NCBI RefSeq assembly: GCF_000299355.1
Contig: NC_018664.1
Span: forward strand, 248,001-312,000
Reading direction: 5' to 3'
Length of the DNA: 64,000 bases
From: Gottschalkia acidurici 9a
GTDB lineage: Bacteria > Bacillota > Clostridia > Tissierellales > Gottschalkiaceae
A model generated the notes under the pieces. The model was given only the letters and a program-made list of their open reading frames with translations. It did no database searches and was not told the origin of the DNA. The position numbers and the translations under genes were made by a program. This document shows, in pieces, positions 26,429-34,661 of the stretch; within the stretch, counting starts at the first letter, position 1, and the number at the start of each line of letters is the position of its first letter.

Positions 26429-26536
26429 TCTTCAGGGCAGGGTGTAATTCCCGACCGGTGGTAAAGTCCACGAGCTGCTAATGCAGTTGACTTGGTGAAA
26501 TTCCAAGACCGACAGTAAAGTCTGGATGAAAGAAGA
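26429..26536 (+). ncRNA. FMN riboswitch (RFN element)
   Basis: Shows the conserved RFN blocks in order: closing stem TCTTC/GAAGA (26429-26433 with 26532-26536), CAGGGCAGGGTG, CCCGACCGGTGGTAAAGTCC, a hairpin GAGCTGC/GCAGTTG, then GGTGAAATTCCAAGACCGAC and AGTCTGGATG. It binds flavin mononucleotide. A terminator follows about 100 bases on (26635-26663), so it most likely lowers ribU transcription when FMN is plentiful. Confidence 0.95.
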
Positions 26537-26634
26537 AAAATCCATCTTATAATTTATATTATATGAATAATACTTATTATATAGTTATTATTTCAGAAAA
26601 TATATTTTAAAAGTGGATATAATTAATGAATGGC

Positions 26635-26663
26635 ACCCTGATATGAAATATCAGGGTTTTTTA
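26635..26663 (+). terminator. Riboswitch-controlled terminator before ribU
   Basis: ACCCTGATAT (26635-26644) pairs exactly with ATATCAGGGT (26648-26657), three-base loop, then a run of T. It sits between the RFN element and the ribU start. Confidence 0.9.
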
Positions 26664-26713
26664 TATTGCATAATCCCTGGAGTTACAAAACACAGACTAA
26701 AAGGAGTGGTATA

Positions 26714-27301
26714 ATGAGTAAAAGATTGTCATTATCAACATTAGTAAAAGTATCACTTTTGGGGGCTATATCATTTATCATAATGATGGTTGAATTTCCA
26801 TTATGGTTTGCACCTGAATTTTATAAAATAGACTTTAGTGACTTACCAGCACTGATAGGAGCACTTTCATTAGGCCCAGTAGCAGGAATAATGATTGAAC
26901 TTATAAAAAATCTATTAAATGTAGTATTTACAGGAAGCATAACAGGTGGTATAGGAGAATTCGCTAACTTTTTAATTGGAGCATTATATGTAGGGATAGC
27001 AGGATATATATATAATAAAAATAAAACAAAATCGACTGCTATAAAGGGAATGATATTAGGAACTATAGTAATGTCTATAATTGGTTCACTTCTAAACTAC
27101 TATGTCTTGTTACCAATTTATAGTAAAGTGATGCCAGTAGAAGAAATATTACAGTGGGCTAAAGCAGTAAATTCATTGGTGGTTGATTTAAAAACACTTG
27201 TTATATTTGCAGTACTGCCATTTAACTTATTAAAGGGTGCAGTAGTATCTATAATAACCTTACCTATATATAAAAGATTGTCTGCAATATTACACAAGTA
27301 A
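26714..27301 (+). CDS. ribU: Riboflavin transporter, ECF S-component RibU
   Basis: 195-residue membrane protein with about six hydrophobic helices and the RibU signature region (VKVSLLGAISFIIMMVEFPL, then YKIDFSDLPALIGALSLGPVAGIMIELIKNLLNVVFTG). It captures riboflavin and works with the shared EcfAA'T energy-coupling module, which is not in this window. ATG 26714 follows AAAGGAGTGG; earlier in-frame starts would lie within the riboswitch expression platform. The upstream FMN riboswitch independently supports the substrate. Confidence 0.94.
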   Translation: MSKRLSLSTLVKVSLLGAISFIIMMVEFPLWFAPEFYKIDFSDLPALIGALSLGPVAGIMIELIKNLLNVVFTGSITGGIGEFANFLIGALYVGIAGYIYNKNKTKSTAIKGMILGTIVMSIIGSLLNYYVLLPIYSKVMPVEEILQWAKAVNSLVVDLKTLVIFAVLPFNLLKGAVVSIITLPIYKRLSAILHK

Positions 27302-27316
27302 AGTAAATCGTAAGAA

Positions 27317-27348
27317 GAAATTCCTATTTAAGTAGGGATTTCTTTTTT
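27317..27348 (+). terminator. Terminator after ribU
   Basis: GAAATTCCTA (27317-27326) pairs with TAGGGATTTC (27333-27342), one wobble pair, then TTTTTT. Confidence 0.85.
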
Positions 27349-27483
27349 ATTTTGAAATTTTTTTACTCATAAAACTCTAAAAAATGATATCATTATATAT
27401 AATAAGATATAGATAAATTTTTTTAAAAAGAAAAATATTTGAAATAAACATTCAAAAGATTATCATTTGAAAGGATGAAAAAA

Positions 27484-27942
27484 TTGTTGAAGATTAGCAC
27501 TAAAAGTCCTGAAGAAACTGAAGAAATAGGATATAATATAGGAAAATCACTTAGTGGTGGAGAGATAATTTGTATGGTAGGGGATTTAGGAGCGGGAAAA
27601 ACCACTATGACAAAATCATTAGCAAGAGGACTTGAAATAGAAGACTATATAACTAGTCCTACATTTACTATAGTTAATGAATACGAAGGTAGACTAAAAC
27701 TATATCACTTCGATGTATATAGAATAGGAGACGTAGAAGAAATGTATGACCTAGGATATGAAGAATACTTTTATTCAGATGGAGTATGCATAATAGAATG
27801 GTCAAACTTGATAGAGGATATACTACCTAAGGAAAGAATCACTATAGAAATAAAAAGAGGAATAGATGATAACACGAGGGATATTATAATAGATGGAACA
27901 GGTCAAAAGTACGAAGACTTAATTAAGGAGTTGAATTATTAG
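27484..27942 (+). CDS. tsaE: tRNA t6A biosynthesis ATPase TsaE
   Basis: About 152 residues. TsaE is the ATPase that resets the TsaB-TsaD complex during N6-threonylcarbamoyladenosine formation on ANN-decoding tRNAs. Visible features are Walker A GDLGAGKTTMTKSLARGL, SPTFTIVNEYEGR, and LYHFDVYRI, with IIEWSNLIEDILP after. The start is uncertain: ATG 27475 lies within the purine-rich site, so TTG 27484 (or 27487), about eight bases after AAAGG, fits better. Its stop codon overlaps the GTG of tsaB by one base, giving tight coupling tsaE-tsaB-rimI, the usual order. Confidence 0.93.
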   Translation: MLKISTKSPEETEEIGYNIGKSLSGGEIICMVGDLGAGKTTMTKSLARGLEIEDYITSPTFTIVNEYEGRLKLYHFDVYRIGDVEEMYDLGYEEYFYSDGVCIIEWSNLIEDILPKERITIEIKRGIDDNTRDIIIDGTGQKYEDLIKELNY

Positions 27943-28645
27943 TGAAAGTGTTAGCAATAGATACATCAAGTACCGTAGCTAGTTGTGCCATAATGGATGA
28001 TGAAAAACTTTTAGGAGAAGTTATATTAAACGATAAGACTACCCATTCACAAAAACTTCTACCTATGATAAAGCAAGTATTAGAAAATTGTAAGTTGAAA
28101 CCTGAAGATATAGATATATATGGAGCAGCAATTGGTCCAGGATCATTTACAGGGCTTAGAATAGGAGTTGCTACTATCAAGAGTTTAGCACACGCTGTGG
28201 AAAAAAGAGTAGTTGGAGTATCTTCACTAGAAGCACTTGCACTAAATATTCCATTTAGTCAAAGTTTAATAGTACCAATAATGGATGCAAGAAGAGATAG
28301 GGTATTTACAGCTATATACAAATGGGAAACTGAAGAACTTAAAACTATTATGGAACCAGATGTTATAGAACTTAGTGAACTCATAACTATTTTAAAAGAA
28401 AAAGAGAATCTGCTGTATTTAATGGAGATGGAACTTTAGTATATAAGGATATTTTAATACAGGAACTAGAGGAGATAGCGAGTTTTGCCCCGAAAAGTTC
28501 TAATGCTGCAAGAGCATCTTCTGTAGCAGACATAGTAATGGAAAAAGCAAAAAATGGAGAAACACAAAGCTACTTTGATCTAGTACCAGAATATTTAAGA
28601 GAATCTCAGGCTCAAAGAGAGTATGATGAAAAGACGAGAGCATAA
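27942..28645 (+). CDS. tsaB: t6A biosynthesis protein TsaB, interrupted by a -1 frame change
   Basis: TsaB is the partner of TsaD in t6A synthesis and is normally essential. Residues 1-150 read in one frame from GTG 27942 (VLAIDTSSTVASCAIMDDEK, AIGPGSFTGLRIGVATIKSLA, PIMDARRDRVFTAIY). That frame stops at 28439. From about 28400 the family's C-terminal part continues in the -1 frame (KRESAVFNGDGTLVYKDIL, SNAARASSVADIVMEKAKNG, VPEYLRESQAQREYDE) to a stop at 28643-28645, three bases before rimI. One extra A in the A5 run at 28399-28403 would restore a normal 234-residue TsaB. A sequencing error, a true mutation or ribosomal slippage could each explain it; an essential gene makes a real loss least likely. 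Confidence 0.85.
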
Positions 28646-28647
28646 TT

Positions 28648-29091
28648 ATGAACGATATAATAGTTAAGGAAATGAGTTATGAAGACATAGATGGAGTTGT
28701 GGAAGTAGAAAACATGTCATTTGTGACACCATGGTCAAAAGAATCTTTTGAGAATGAACTAAAAAATAAGTTAGCAGTATATGTAGTTGCTAAGGATGAT
28801 GATAGGGTTGTAGCTTATGGAGGCGTATGGCTTATAATAGATGAAGGTCATGTTACTAATATCGCAGTACATACTCAATATAGAGGAAAAGAAATAGGAA
28901 GCCTTATCTTAGATGAACTTATAAGATTGTGTAAACAGAAAAATATGACAAGTATGACTTTAGAAGTTAGAAAATCTAATGAAGCAGCTAAAAATCTTTA
29001 TAAAAAATTTAATTTTGAAGAAATAGGAATAAGACCTAAATATTATTCAGATAATAACGAAGATGCAATTATAATGTGGTTGACATTCTAA
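28648..29091 (+). CDS. rimI: GNAT N-acetyltransferase, RimI family
   Basis: 147 residues of the GNAT fold. The acetyl-CoA loop is IAVHTQYRGKEIGSLILDELI near residues 72-92; the C-terminus LEVRKSNEAAKNLYKKFNFEEIGIRPKYY is typical of RimI, which acetylates the N-terminal alanine of ribosomal protein S18. The N-terminus has the expected MSYEDIDGVVEVENMSFVTPWSKESFENEL. Position directly behind tsaB (two bases after its stop) is the common arrangement in Firmicutes. Confidence 0.92.
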   Translation: MNDIIVKEMSYEDIDGVVEVENMSFVTPWSKESFENELKNKLAVYVVAKDDDRVVAYGGVWLIIDEGHVTNIAVHTQYRGKEIGSLILDELIRLCKQKNMTSMTLEVRKSNEAAKNLYKKFNFEEIGIRPKYYSDNNEDAIIMWLTF

Positions 29092-29155
29092 TGAGAATAG
29101 ATAATAATACTTATTATATGCAACTGAATAAAATAGAAGACTGAGGAATGATTTT

Positions 29156-30112
29156 ATGCAAGCTAATTATATGTGTATAGACTTAATGAATAGATTAGAT
29201 AACGGTGATCATCTGGAAGGAAATATATCATCTGTATATAAATGTTTATTTACGGTAATTACTGAAGATAATGATTTAATCTATTTTTTAAATAATAAAA
29301 AGTATATAGCACCAATGTCTGTAGTATTAGAGGATATAGGAAGTTTTAAGGACTTAAATCTTACTCAAGATACTAAAGTTCTTTTTAACAAAGATAAAAT
29401 CACAATCGACTCTCATAAGATAGAGATAGAGATAGATAACTGTTTACCATGGGATGCTAGCCCATCTTTACCATCGAAAGAAACTTCTGAAGAAATTATT
29501 AAAAATAATTTGCTAACCCTTGAAGAAGGTATCTTCAAACATGGCAAACATGAAGGGATAGCTCCACTCATATTTAATATAGGGGAATATATAGAAGAGT
29601 TAAAGCCCTTGTCAGAAATGAATATACATAATAATTTGTATAGCTCATTTATATCCAATAGAATAATCGAGTTTATATTTGAAATTGTAGATAAAGATAT
29701 TGAGAATATATCTAATACTGTTAAAGAATTTATAGGATTTGGACCTGGAGTAACTCCATCTTCTGATGATTTTCTTTGTGGATTTATGAATTCACTAGTA
29801 TATATCGGTATGTACTATAATCTAGATTTAGAAAAAATATATAAGCTTAATAAAGACATGATTAGTAAGATAGAGATAAATAAAGAGGAAATAAGCCATG
29901 ATTTACTCATAAGCTCAGCAGAAGGTAAAGCTCAAAAAATGATAATAAATCTTATACACAGTGTTATATATGAAGAAGATAAAGAAGAAGTTTGTCAATC
30001 AATAAGAGAAGCAATTAGCTTCGGGGATATGTCAGGAACGGATATGGTGTGTGGAATTTATTTAGGAATAAGACTTATTACAAATAATAACATAAGAGAT
30101 ATGTTTATATAG
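29156..30112 (+). CDS. DUF2877 domain protein (AllH-like)
   Basis: 318 residues. The diagnostic motif is FGPGVTPSSDDFLCGFMNSL near residues 197-216, the DUF2877 signature, with a further SFGDMSGTDMVCGIYLGIRL near the C-terminus. DUF2877 proteins include AllH, a subunit linked to oxamate carbamoyltransferase in purine (allantoin) breakdown, but here the gene is alone, with no fdrA, ureidoglycolate or carbamate kinase gene nearby. Function is thus not assigned. It has its own terminator at 30129. ATG 29156 follows TGAGGAATG. Confidence 0.8.
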   Translation: MQANYMCIDLMNRLDNGDHLEGNISSVYKCLFTVITEDNDLIYFLNNKKYIAPMSVVLEDIGSFKDLNLTQDTKVLFNKDKITIDSHKIEIEIDNCLPWDASPSLPSKETSEEIIKNNLLTLEEGIFKHGKHEGIAPLIFNIGEYIEELKPLSEMNIHNNLYSSFISNRIIEFIFEIVDKDIENISNTVKEFIGFGPGVTPSSDDFLCGFMNSLVYIGMYYNLDLEKIYKLNKDMISKIEINKEEISHDLLISSAEGKAQKMIINLIHSVIYEEDKEEVCQSIREAISFGDMSGTDMVCGIYLGIRLITNNNIRDMFI

Positions 30113-30128
30113 ATTTTAGGATAGAAAA

Positions 30129-30165
30129 TAGAAGGTATCTAATTAATTAGATACCTTCTATTTTT
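30129..30165 (+). terminator. Terminator after the DUF2877 gene
   Basis: A perfect palindrome from 30129 to 30160 (TAGAAGGTATCTAATT and its reverse complement), followed by TTTTTA. Confidence 0.9.
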
Positions 30166-30189
30166 ACATATATAAGGACAAAAATAAAG

Positions 30190-30203
30190 TTACAATATTG
30201 TAA
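30190..30203 (+). promoter_or_regulatory. BceR-type binding site (TTACA-N4-TGTAA) upstream of the MacAB-like operon
   Basis: The inverted repeat TTACA ATAT TGTAA fits the TNACA-N4-TGTAA motif that I recall as conserved for BceR-like response regulators. It starts 59 bases before a TATAAT -10 at 30249-30254. The same sequence plus the following GATAT recurs at 51812 before bceA. Binding is inferred. Confidence 0.6.
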
Positions 30204-30317
30204 GATATGATATAAAAGGTATTTGAAGGAATTCTCATGATATTATAGTATAATAAAATAAGACAAGCATTAAATATAATAATATAATATATATTTTAAT
30301 AAAGGAGGAAAAAAATT

Positions 30318-31691
30318 TTGAAATTTAATAAAAAGATTGTCGGAATAACAGCTGGTATTATTCTAAGTACTTCACTTATTGGACTAGGGGTTGCCAAATC
30401 TAAAAATCAGGCTAAATCATCTGATATGGTAGTTGAAACTGTAAAGGTGGAAAGTGCAAAAGACTTTAGCTCTACTCTTGATATAGATGGAGTTATAAAG
30501 TCTAAAGAAGAAGTAAGTATAACAACAGATATCCCATCTAAAGTCATAGAGGTACTTGTTAAAGAAGGAGATGTAGTAAAAAAAGGAGATATAATTGCTA
30601 AACTTGAAACACAAGATATAGTAAGTAAAATATCTAGTGCTGAAGTAAATCTAAATTTAGAAAAAGAAAGACTTAAAAGCTTACAAACAGACTTAGCAAG
30701 AGCGTCTAAACCTAGTAATACATTAGAGTTAGAGAAAAATATAGAGAATGCAAGAATAGATTATTCAGGTGCTAAAAATGATTATGAAACTTCAAAACAG
30801 TTGTTTGAATCAGGAGCTGTTAGTAAAGAAAAAATGGATTCAGATGAGAGGAAAATGCTTAGTGCTAAAAATACACTAGAAATTACAGAAAGTAGATTAA
30901 GAGAAGTAAGAGAAAATGGAGATAGTAATGGAAGAAGTAAGGATGAAATACAAGGTAGTATAGAGGTTCAAAAGAAGACTATAGAACTTCAGGAGATAAA
31001 TTTAAAGAAAGAAAGAGAGTCTTTAGATAATGCAGTAATAAAAAGCCCTATAGACGGAACTATAACATTATCAAATACAAAAGTAGGTATACTAGCTACA
31101 ACTGCTAATCCACTATTTACAATAAGTAATACTGATAAGCTTGAAGTAGAGGTTGAAGTAGGGGAATACGATATATCTAGTATCCGACTAGGTCAAAAAA
31201 CGGAAATAACAGGGGATGCTTTTAAAGATAAAAAACTATCTGGAACAGTTTCATATATAGCTCCAAGTGCAGGCGATATAGTTGCTGCATCGACAAATAA
31301 TCAAGCTTCTGGCGGATCGAAAGAATCTAAAGTAACAGTAAAAATTGATTTAGAGGGAAACACAAAAGGTCTTAAGCCAGGATATAATGCAAATACTGTT
31401 ATAAGTACTTCCCATAAAGACAAAGCATTAGTAGTTCCTTATGAATCTATATACAAAAAACAAGATGGTAAAGATGTTGTATTTTTAGTGGGCAAAGACA
31501 ATGTAGTAAAAGAGATAAGTGTTAGAACAGGTATATCAGGAGATATAAAACAAGAAATAATAAGTGATAAGATTAAAGCAGGAGATAAAATAATATTGGC
31601 TCCAAATGAAAGTACTAAAAGCGGTATGAAAGTTAATGTGATAGAAGACTCTGAAAATAATAAGAAGAATGATGAAAAAAAGAGTAAATAA
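30318..31691 (+). CDS. Efflux periplasmic-adaptor-type protein (MacA-like, HlyD/RND family)
   Basis: 457 residues: N-terminal membrane anchor (residues 7-26, GITAGIILSTSLIGLGVAKS), lipoyl-like half motifs (SKVIEVLVKEGDVVKKGDIIAKLE), a long coiled coil (about 105-240), the returning lipoyl half (VIKSPIDGTITLSNTKVGI), and beta-barrel domains with ITGDAFKDKKLSGTVSYIAP. In Gram-positive bacteria such adaptors work with MacB-type ABC permeases to export peptides, antibiotics or lipids. The start is TTG 30318 after AAAGGAGGAA. It is first in an operon with the ATPase and permease genes. A BceR-type site lies upstream, suggesting induction by antimicrobial peptides. Confidence 0.9.
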   Translation: MKFNKKIVGITAGIILSTSLIGLGVAKSKNQAKSSDMVVETVKVESAKDFSSTLDIDGVIKSKEEVSITTDIPSKVIEVLVKEGDVVKKGDIIAKLETQDIVSKISSAEVNLNLEKERLKSLQTDLARASKPSNTLELEKNIENARIDYSGAKNDYETSKQLFESGAVSKEKMDSDERKMLSAKNTLEITESRLREVRENGDSNGRSKDEIQGSIEVQKKTIELQEINLKKERESLDNAVIKSPIDGTITLSNTKVGILATTANPLFTISNTDKLEVEVEVGEYDISSIRLGQKTEITGDAFKDKKLSGTVSYIAPSAGDIVAASTNNQASGGSKESKVTVKIDLEGNTKGLKPGYNANTVISTSHKDKALVVPYESIYKKQDGKDVVFLVGKDNVVKEISVRTGISGDIKQEIISDKIKAGDKIILAPNESTKSGMKVNVIEDSENNKKNDEKKSK

Positions 31692-31715
31692 TACTGAAAG
31701 TAAGTAGGTGATCTT

Positions 31716-32420
31716 ATGATAAAGATAGAAAATTTAGATAAAGTATATAAAAATGGAGCTATAGAGCTAAGAGCTTTAAAAGATATTAATTTGAGTATTG
31801 GTAACAAGGAATTTGTATCTATAATGGGACCGTCTGGATCTGGAAAGTCTACGTTTATGAATGTATTAGGTTGCTTAGATAGCTTAACTTCAGGAAAATA
31901 TATATTAGATGGAGTAGACGTTCAAGACTTAAAAGAGGATGAGCTAGCAGTAGTGAGAAATAAAAAAATTGGGTTTGTATTTCAATCGTTTAACTTGCTT
32001 CCTCGTATCTCTACTTTAAAAAATGTTGAACTCCCAATGATGTATGCTGGAGTTTCACCTAAAGAAAGAAGAGAAAAAGCTATAGAGGTTTTAGAAAAAG
32101 TAGGACTTGGAAATAGGATAGAACATAAGCCAAATGAACTTTCAGGGGGACAAAGACAAAGGGTTGCAATAGCTAGAGCATTAGTAAATAATCCATCTAT
32201 ATTATTAGCTGATGAACCAACGGGAAATCTAGATAGTAAATCTGGTGATGAAGTTATGGGAATATTTCAACAGTTAAATAATGAAGGGGTTACTATAGTG
32301 CTCGTAACACATGAACTGGAGATAGCAGAGTATACAAAAAGAATAGTAGTGTTTAGAGACGGCGAAATAATAGAAGATAGATTAGTAGAAAACAGAACTA
32401 TAAGAGGTGAAGTGATTTGA
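31716..32420 (+). CDS. ABC transporter ATPase, MacB/LolD type
   Basis: 234 residues with all ABC ATPase motifs: Walker [11 protein letters not shown] (about 38-47), Q-loop [11 protein letters not shown], signature [15 protein letters not shown], Walker [14 protein letters not shown] and the H-loop VTHE. These match the MacB/LolD/FtsE-type ATPases that drive mechanotransmission rather than pore translocation. It is 24 bases after the adaptor gene, and its stop overlaps the start of the permease gene by four bases, so the three proteins form one complex. ATG 31716 follows TAGGTGATCTT. Confidence 0.95.
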   Translation: MIKIENLDKVYKNGAIELRALKDINLSIGNKEFVSIMGPSGSGKSTFMNVLGCLDSLTSGKYILDGVDVQDLKEDELAVVRNKKIGFVFQSFNLLPRISTLKNVELPMMYAGVSPKERREKAIEVLEKVGLGNRIEHKPNELSGGQRQRVAIARALVNNPSILLADEPTGNLDSKSGDEVMGIFQQLNNEGVTIVLVTHELEIAEYTKRIVVFRDGEIIEDRLVENRTIRGEVI

Positions 32421-33634
32421 ATTTCTTAGAATGTATAAAAGTTGCTTTATCTAGCTTGTGGGGAAATAAAATGAGATCTTTTTTAACTATGCTGGGAATA
32501 ATAATAGGAATATCTTCTGTTATAACTATAGTATCTTTAGGTCAAGTGAGTCAATCACAGATAGGAAGCGAGTTTGAGCAATTCGGAACTAATACTACAA
32601 TTATATATGTTGGTGGTAGTGATGAGGTTAGAGAAGAAGATTTTATGACTGTGAATGATATGGAAGCTATAAAAGATAAATTTGCAACAGAGATAAATGC
32701 TATAAGTCCTCAGTTATGGGAATCTGGAGAAGCTGTACATGAAAATGAAAAGAGCAGCTTATATCTACAGCCAGTAAGTGATGAATTTAATAAGATACAA
32801 TCTATAAATATGATAAAAGGAAGATTCTTATTAGAATCGGATGTAAGAAGCGGTAGAAATGTAATAATTATAGATAAAAAATTAGCAGAGAAGTTATATA
32901 AAACAACAGATGTACTAGGAGAAAAGCTAACAGTTAATATATCTGGTGAAAAGAAAAAGTTTACTATAGTAGGTATTTATGAGAACAAGCCAGGATTGTT
33001 TGAAAGCATGGGTGGAGGTAATAGGGATACAACAACCAGCTATATACCATATTCATATATGAAAAATTTAGGCTGGGACGGTAGTATGTACAACTTATGG
33101 ATATCTGTTAAGGATAACTCAAAGATAGATGAAGTAGCTGAAAAGATTATAGACTTTATAGAAATTAGACACAAAAATGCTGACAAGGGAGTATACGGTA
33201 GTGAGAGTGCAAAACAACAATTAGACATGGTAAATGGAGTTTTAGGAATAGTATCAACAGTAATAGGTGCTATAGCTGCTATATCTCTAGTAGTTGGAGG
33301 AATTGGAGTAATGAATATAATGTTAGTTTCTGTAACAGAAAGAACTAGGGAAATAGGTATAAGAAAAGCTATAGGTGCCACTAGAAAAGACATATTAGTT
33401 CAATTTTTAATAGAGTCAGTTATAATATCTGGAACGGGTGGACTTATAGGAACTATTTTAGGAATAAGTATCCAATTAGTTATAACTACAATACTAGGTG
33501 TAAAACCGTCTATATCTATATCTACCATACTTATAGCAGTTGGATTTTCAAGTATAGTAGGAGTGTTTTTTGGAATCTATCCTGCAAATAAGGCTGCAAA
33601 ACTAGATCCTATTGAAGCTTTAAGATATGAGTAG
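32417..33634 (+). CDS. ABC transporter permease, MacB type
   Basis: 405 residues. N-terminal TM (about 18-40, SFLTMLGIIIGISSVITIVSLG), a large extracytoplasmic MacB_PCD domain (about 45-260), then the FtsX-like block of three helices (IVSTVIGAIAAISLVVGGIGVMNIMLVSVTERTREIGIRKAIGATRKDIL, and two further). It ends NKAAKLDPIEALRYE, the standard family ending. The TTG start at 32417 overlaps the ATPase stop. Substrate is not predictable; the peptide-type promoter site upstream of the operon suggests a role against cell-envelope stress. Confidence 0.94.
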   Translation: MNFLECIKVALSSLWGNKMRSFLTMLGIIIGISSVITIVSLGQVSQSQIGSEFEQFGTNTTIIYVGGSDEVREEDFMTVNDMEAIKDKFATEINAISPQLWESGEAVHENEKSSLYLQPVSDEFNKIQSINMIKGRFLLESDVRSGRNVIIIDKKLAEKLYKTTDVLGEKLTVNISGEKKKFTIVGIYENKPGLFESMGGGNRDTTTSYIPYSYMKNLGWDGSMYNLWISVKDNSKIDEVAEKIIDFIEIRHKNADKGVYGSESAKQQLDMVNGVLGIVSTVIGAIAAISLVVGGIGVMNIMLVSVTERTREIGIRKAIGATRKDILVQFLIESVIISGTGGLIGTILGISIQLVITTILGVKPSISISTILIAVGFSSIVGVFFGIYPANKAAKLDPIEALRYE

Positions 33635-33666
33635 AGTAGTAAAAAAATAAGGAGTTAACTAAATTA

Positions 33667-34222
33667 TTGAAAAATGCAAACAGAGTGTTTGAAGACATAA
33701 AAAAATCCCAACCTTGCACTACCAATTGTAATAATTTAGATAGTTTCTATTATAGGACTAGTAATAGAATTTACAATGCCAAATCCCGAAATTACTGAAA
33801 GTTATAGGTAATTTAACTATAATAGCCACTATTAGAATTATAATTGGTGCAAAATCACTACAAGTATTTATTATAAACTTATCAGCAACTTTTTCAGTGG
33901 ACAACAAACTGAATTAGAAAGAGTATTATCAGGTTGTTATATACTACCTGTCGGCATATATAGGTGAAGTGATATTATTACTCATAGAATTTGAAATAGG
34001 AGAAATTTAACCTATAAATGCATCTTTTTCAGTATTAATGCTAGAATCTATGAGCAAAATTTTTATTTATATAGTATTAAATCAAATATTTATATTTTCA
34101 ATATGGAATTAAATACTTAATATATAGGGACTTCTAAAGTCAATTTGATATCAAAAAATTTTACTATATTAGTATTACCAATCTAGTTAGTTGCTATACT
34201 TATAGCAAGTGCAAGTACTTAA
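33667..34222 (+). pseudogene. Decayed YIP1-family-like membrane protein gene
   Basis: After an intact-looking site (AAGGAG) and a TTG at 33667, a readable membrane-protein sequence is broken by stops and frame changes: ANRVFEDIKK in the first frame, then KNPNLALPIVII, stop, IVSIIGLVIEFTMPNPEITESYR, stop, and further hydrophobic pieces in changing frames up to about 34222. The opening VFEDI-KNP-hydrophobic pattern resembles YIP1-family proteins, which often follow MacAB-like operons. Several independent lesions indicate true decay rather than one sequencing error. Confidence 0.65.
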
Positions 34223-34262
34223 TTTCAATTAACAAATCAGTTAGATTATAAAGAATAAAATT

Positions 34263-34306
34263 CTCCTTTTAGCCAAATAATATGTGTGTATCATATTAAA
34301 AGGAGG
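34263..34306 (+). promoter_or_regulatory. Hairpin that masks the Shine-Dalgarno of the 34315 gene
   Basis: CTCCTTTTA (34263-34271) is an exact complement of TAAAAGGAG (34297-34305), which contains the ribosome binding site AAAGGAGG. An inner stem ATATG/CATAT (34280-34284 with 34292-34296) closes a seven-base loop. With the site paired, translation should be blocked until the hairpin opens, for example by heat, a ligand or a protein. This is inferred from pairing alone. Confidence 0.55.
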
Positions 34307-34314
34307 TAATAAAA

Positions 34315-34521
34315 ATGAAGAATAAAAACTATGTAGAAACTAAAGAAGATTTAATAAATATAGCAAATAATTGTACTGGATATAACTACGAAGGTAAAGA
34401 TAATTTCACATCATCTCTGAGTGCACCAGAAGGTACAAAAAGTTGTATAAACTGTGCACACTTATATAAAGATAGATGTCAAGTTGATCTAATGCGTGTA
34501 GTATGGTCTTCAATTAACTAA
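34315..34521 (+). CDS. Small cysteine-containing protein of unknown function
   Basis: 68 residues, not recognised. No signal peptide or membrane helix. It has four cysteines: one at about residue 20 (NNCTGYNYEG) and three in a C-terminal CINCAHLYKDRC stretch (about 43-54), which could bind a metal. The ATG follows a strong AAAGGAGG site that is buried in a hairpin (34263-34306). It stands alone between the YIP1-like pseudogene and tsaD, with its own terminator at 34552. A metal- or redox-linked role is a guess from the cysteines. Confidence 0.7.
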   Translation: MKNKNYVETKEDLINIANNCTGYNYEGKDNFTSSLSAPEGTKSCINCAHLYKDRCQVDLMRVVWSSIN

Positions 34522-34551
34522 AAAAATTTATGAAAAAGTGTGAATATAATA

Positions 34552-34586
34552 AAAATCTCCTATATATTAAATTAGGAGATTTTTTG
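34552..34586 (+). terminator. Terminator after the small cysteine protein gene
   Basis: AAAATCTCCTA near 34552-34562 pairs with TAGGAGATTTT near 34573-34583, followed by further T. Confidence 0.85.
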
Positions 34587-34661
34587 CTTATATATTAACA
34601 AAACATTACTATGCTGAGTTATAATAAGAATATTAGTTTTACTTGATTTGGAGGGATAGGA

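Noticed and set aside
33040-33393. 117-codon open frame on the minus strand in the MacB-type permease gene
   Set aside because: Shadow frame opposite conserved membrane helices; no start signal or family features.
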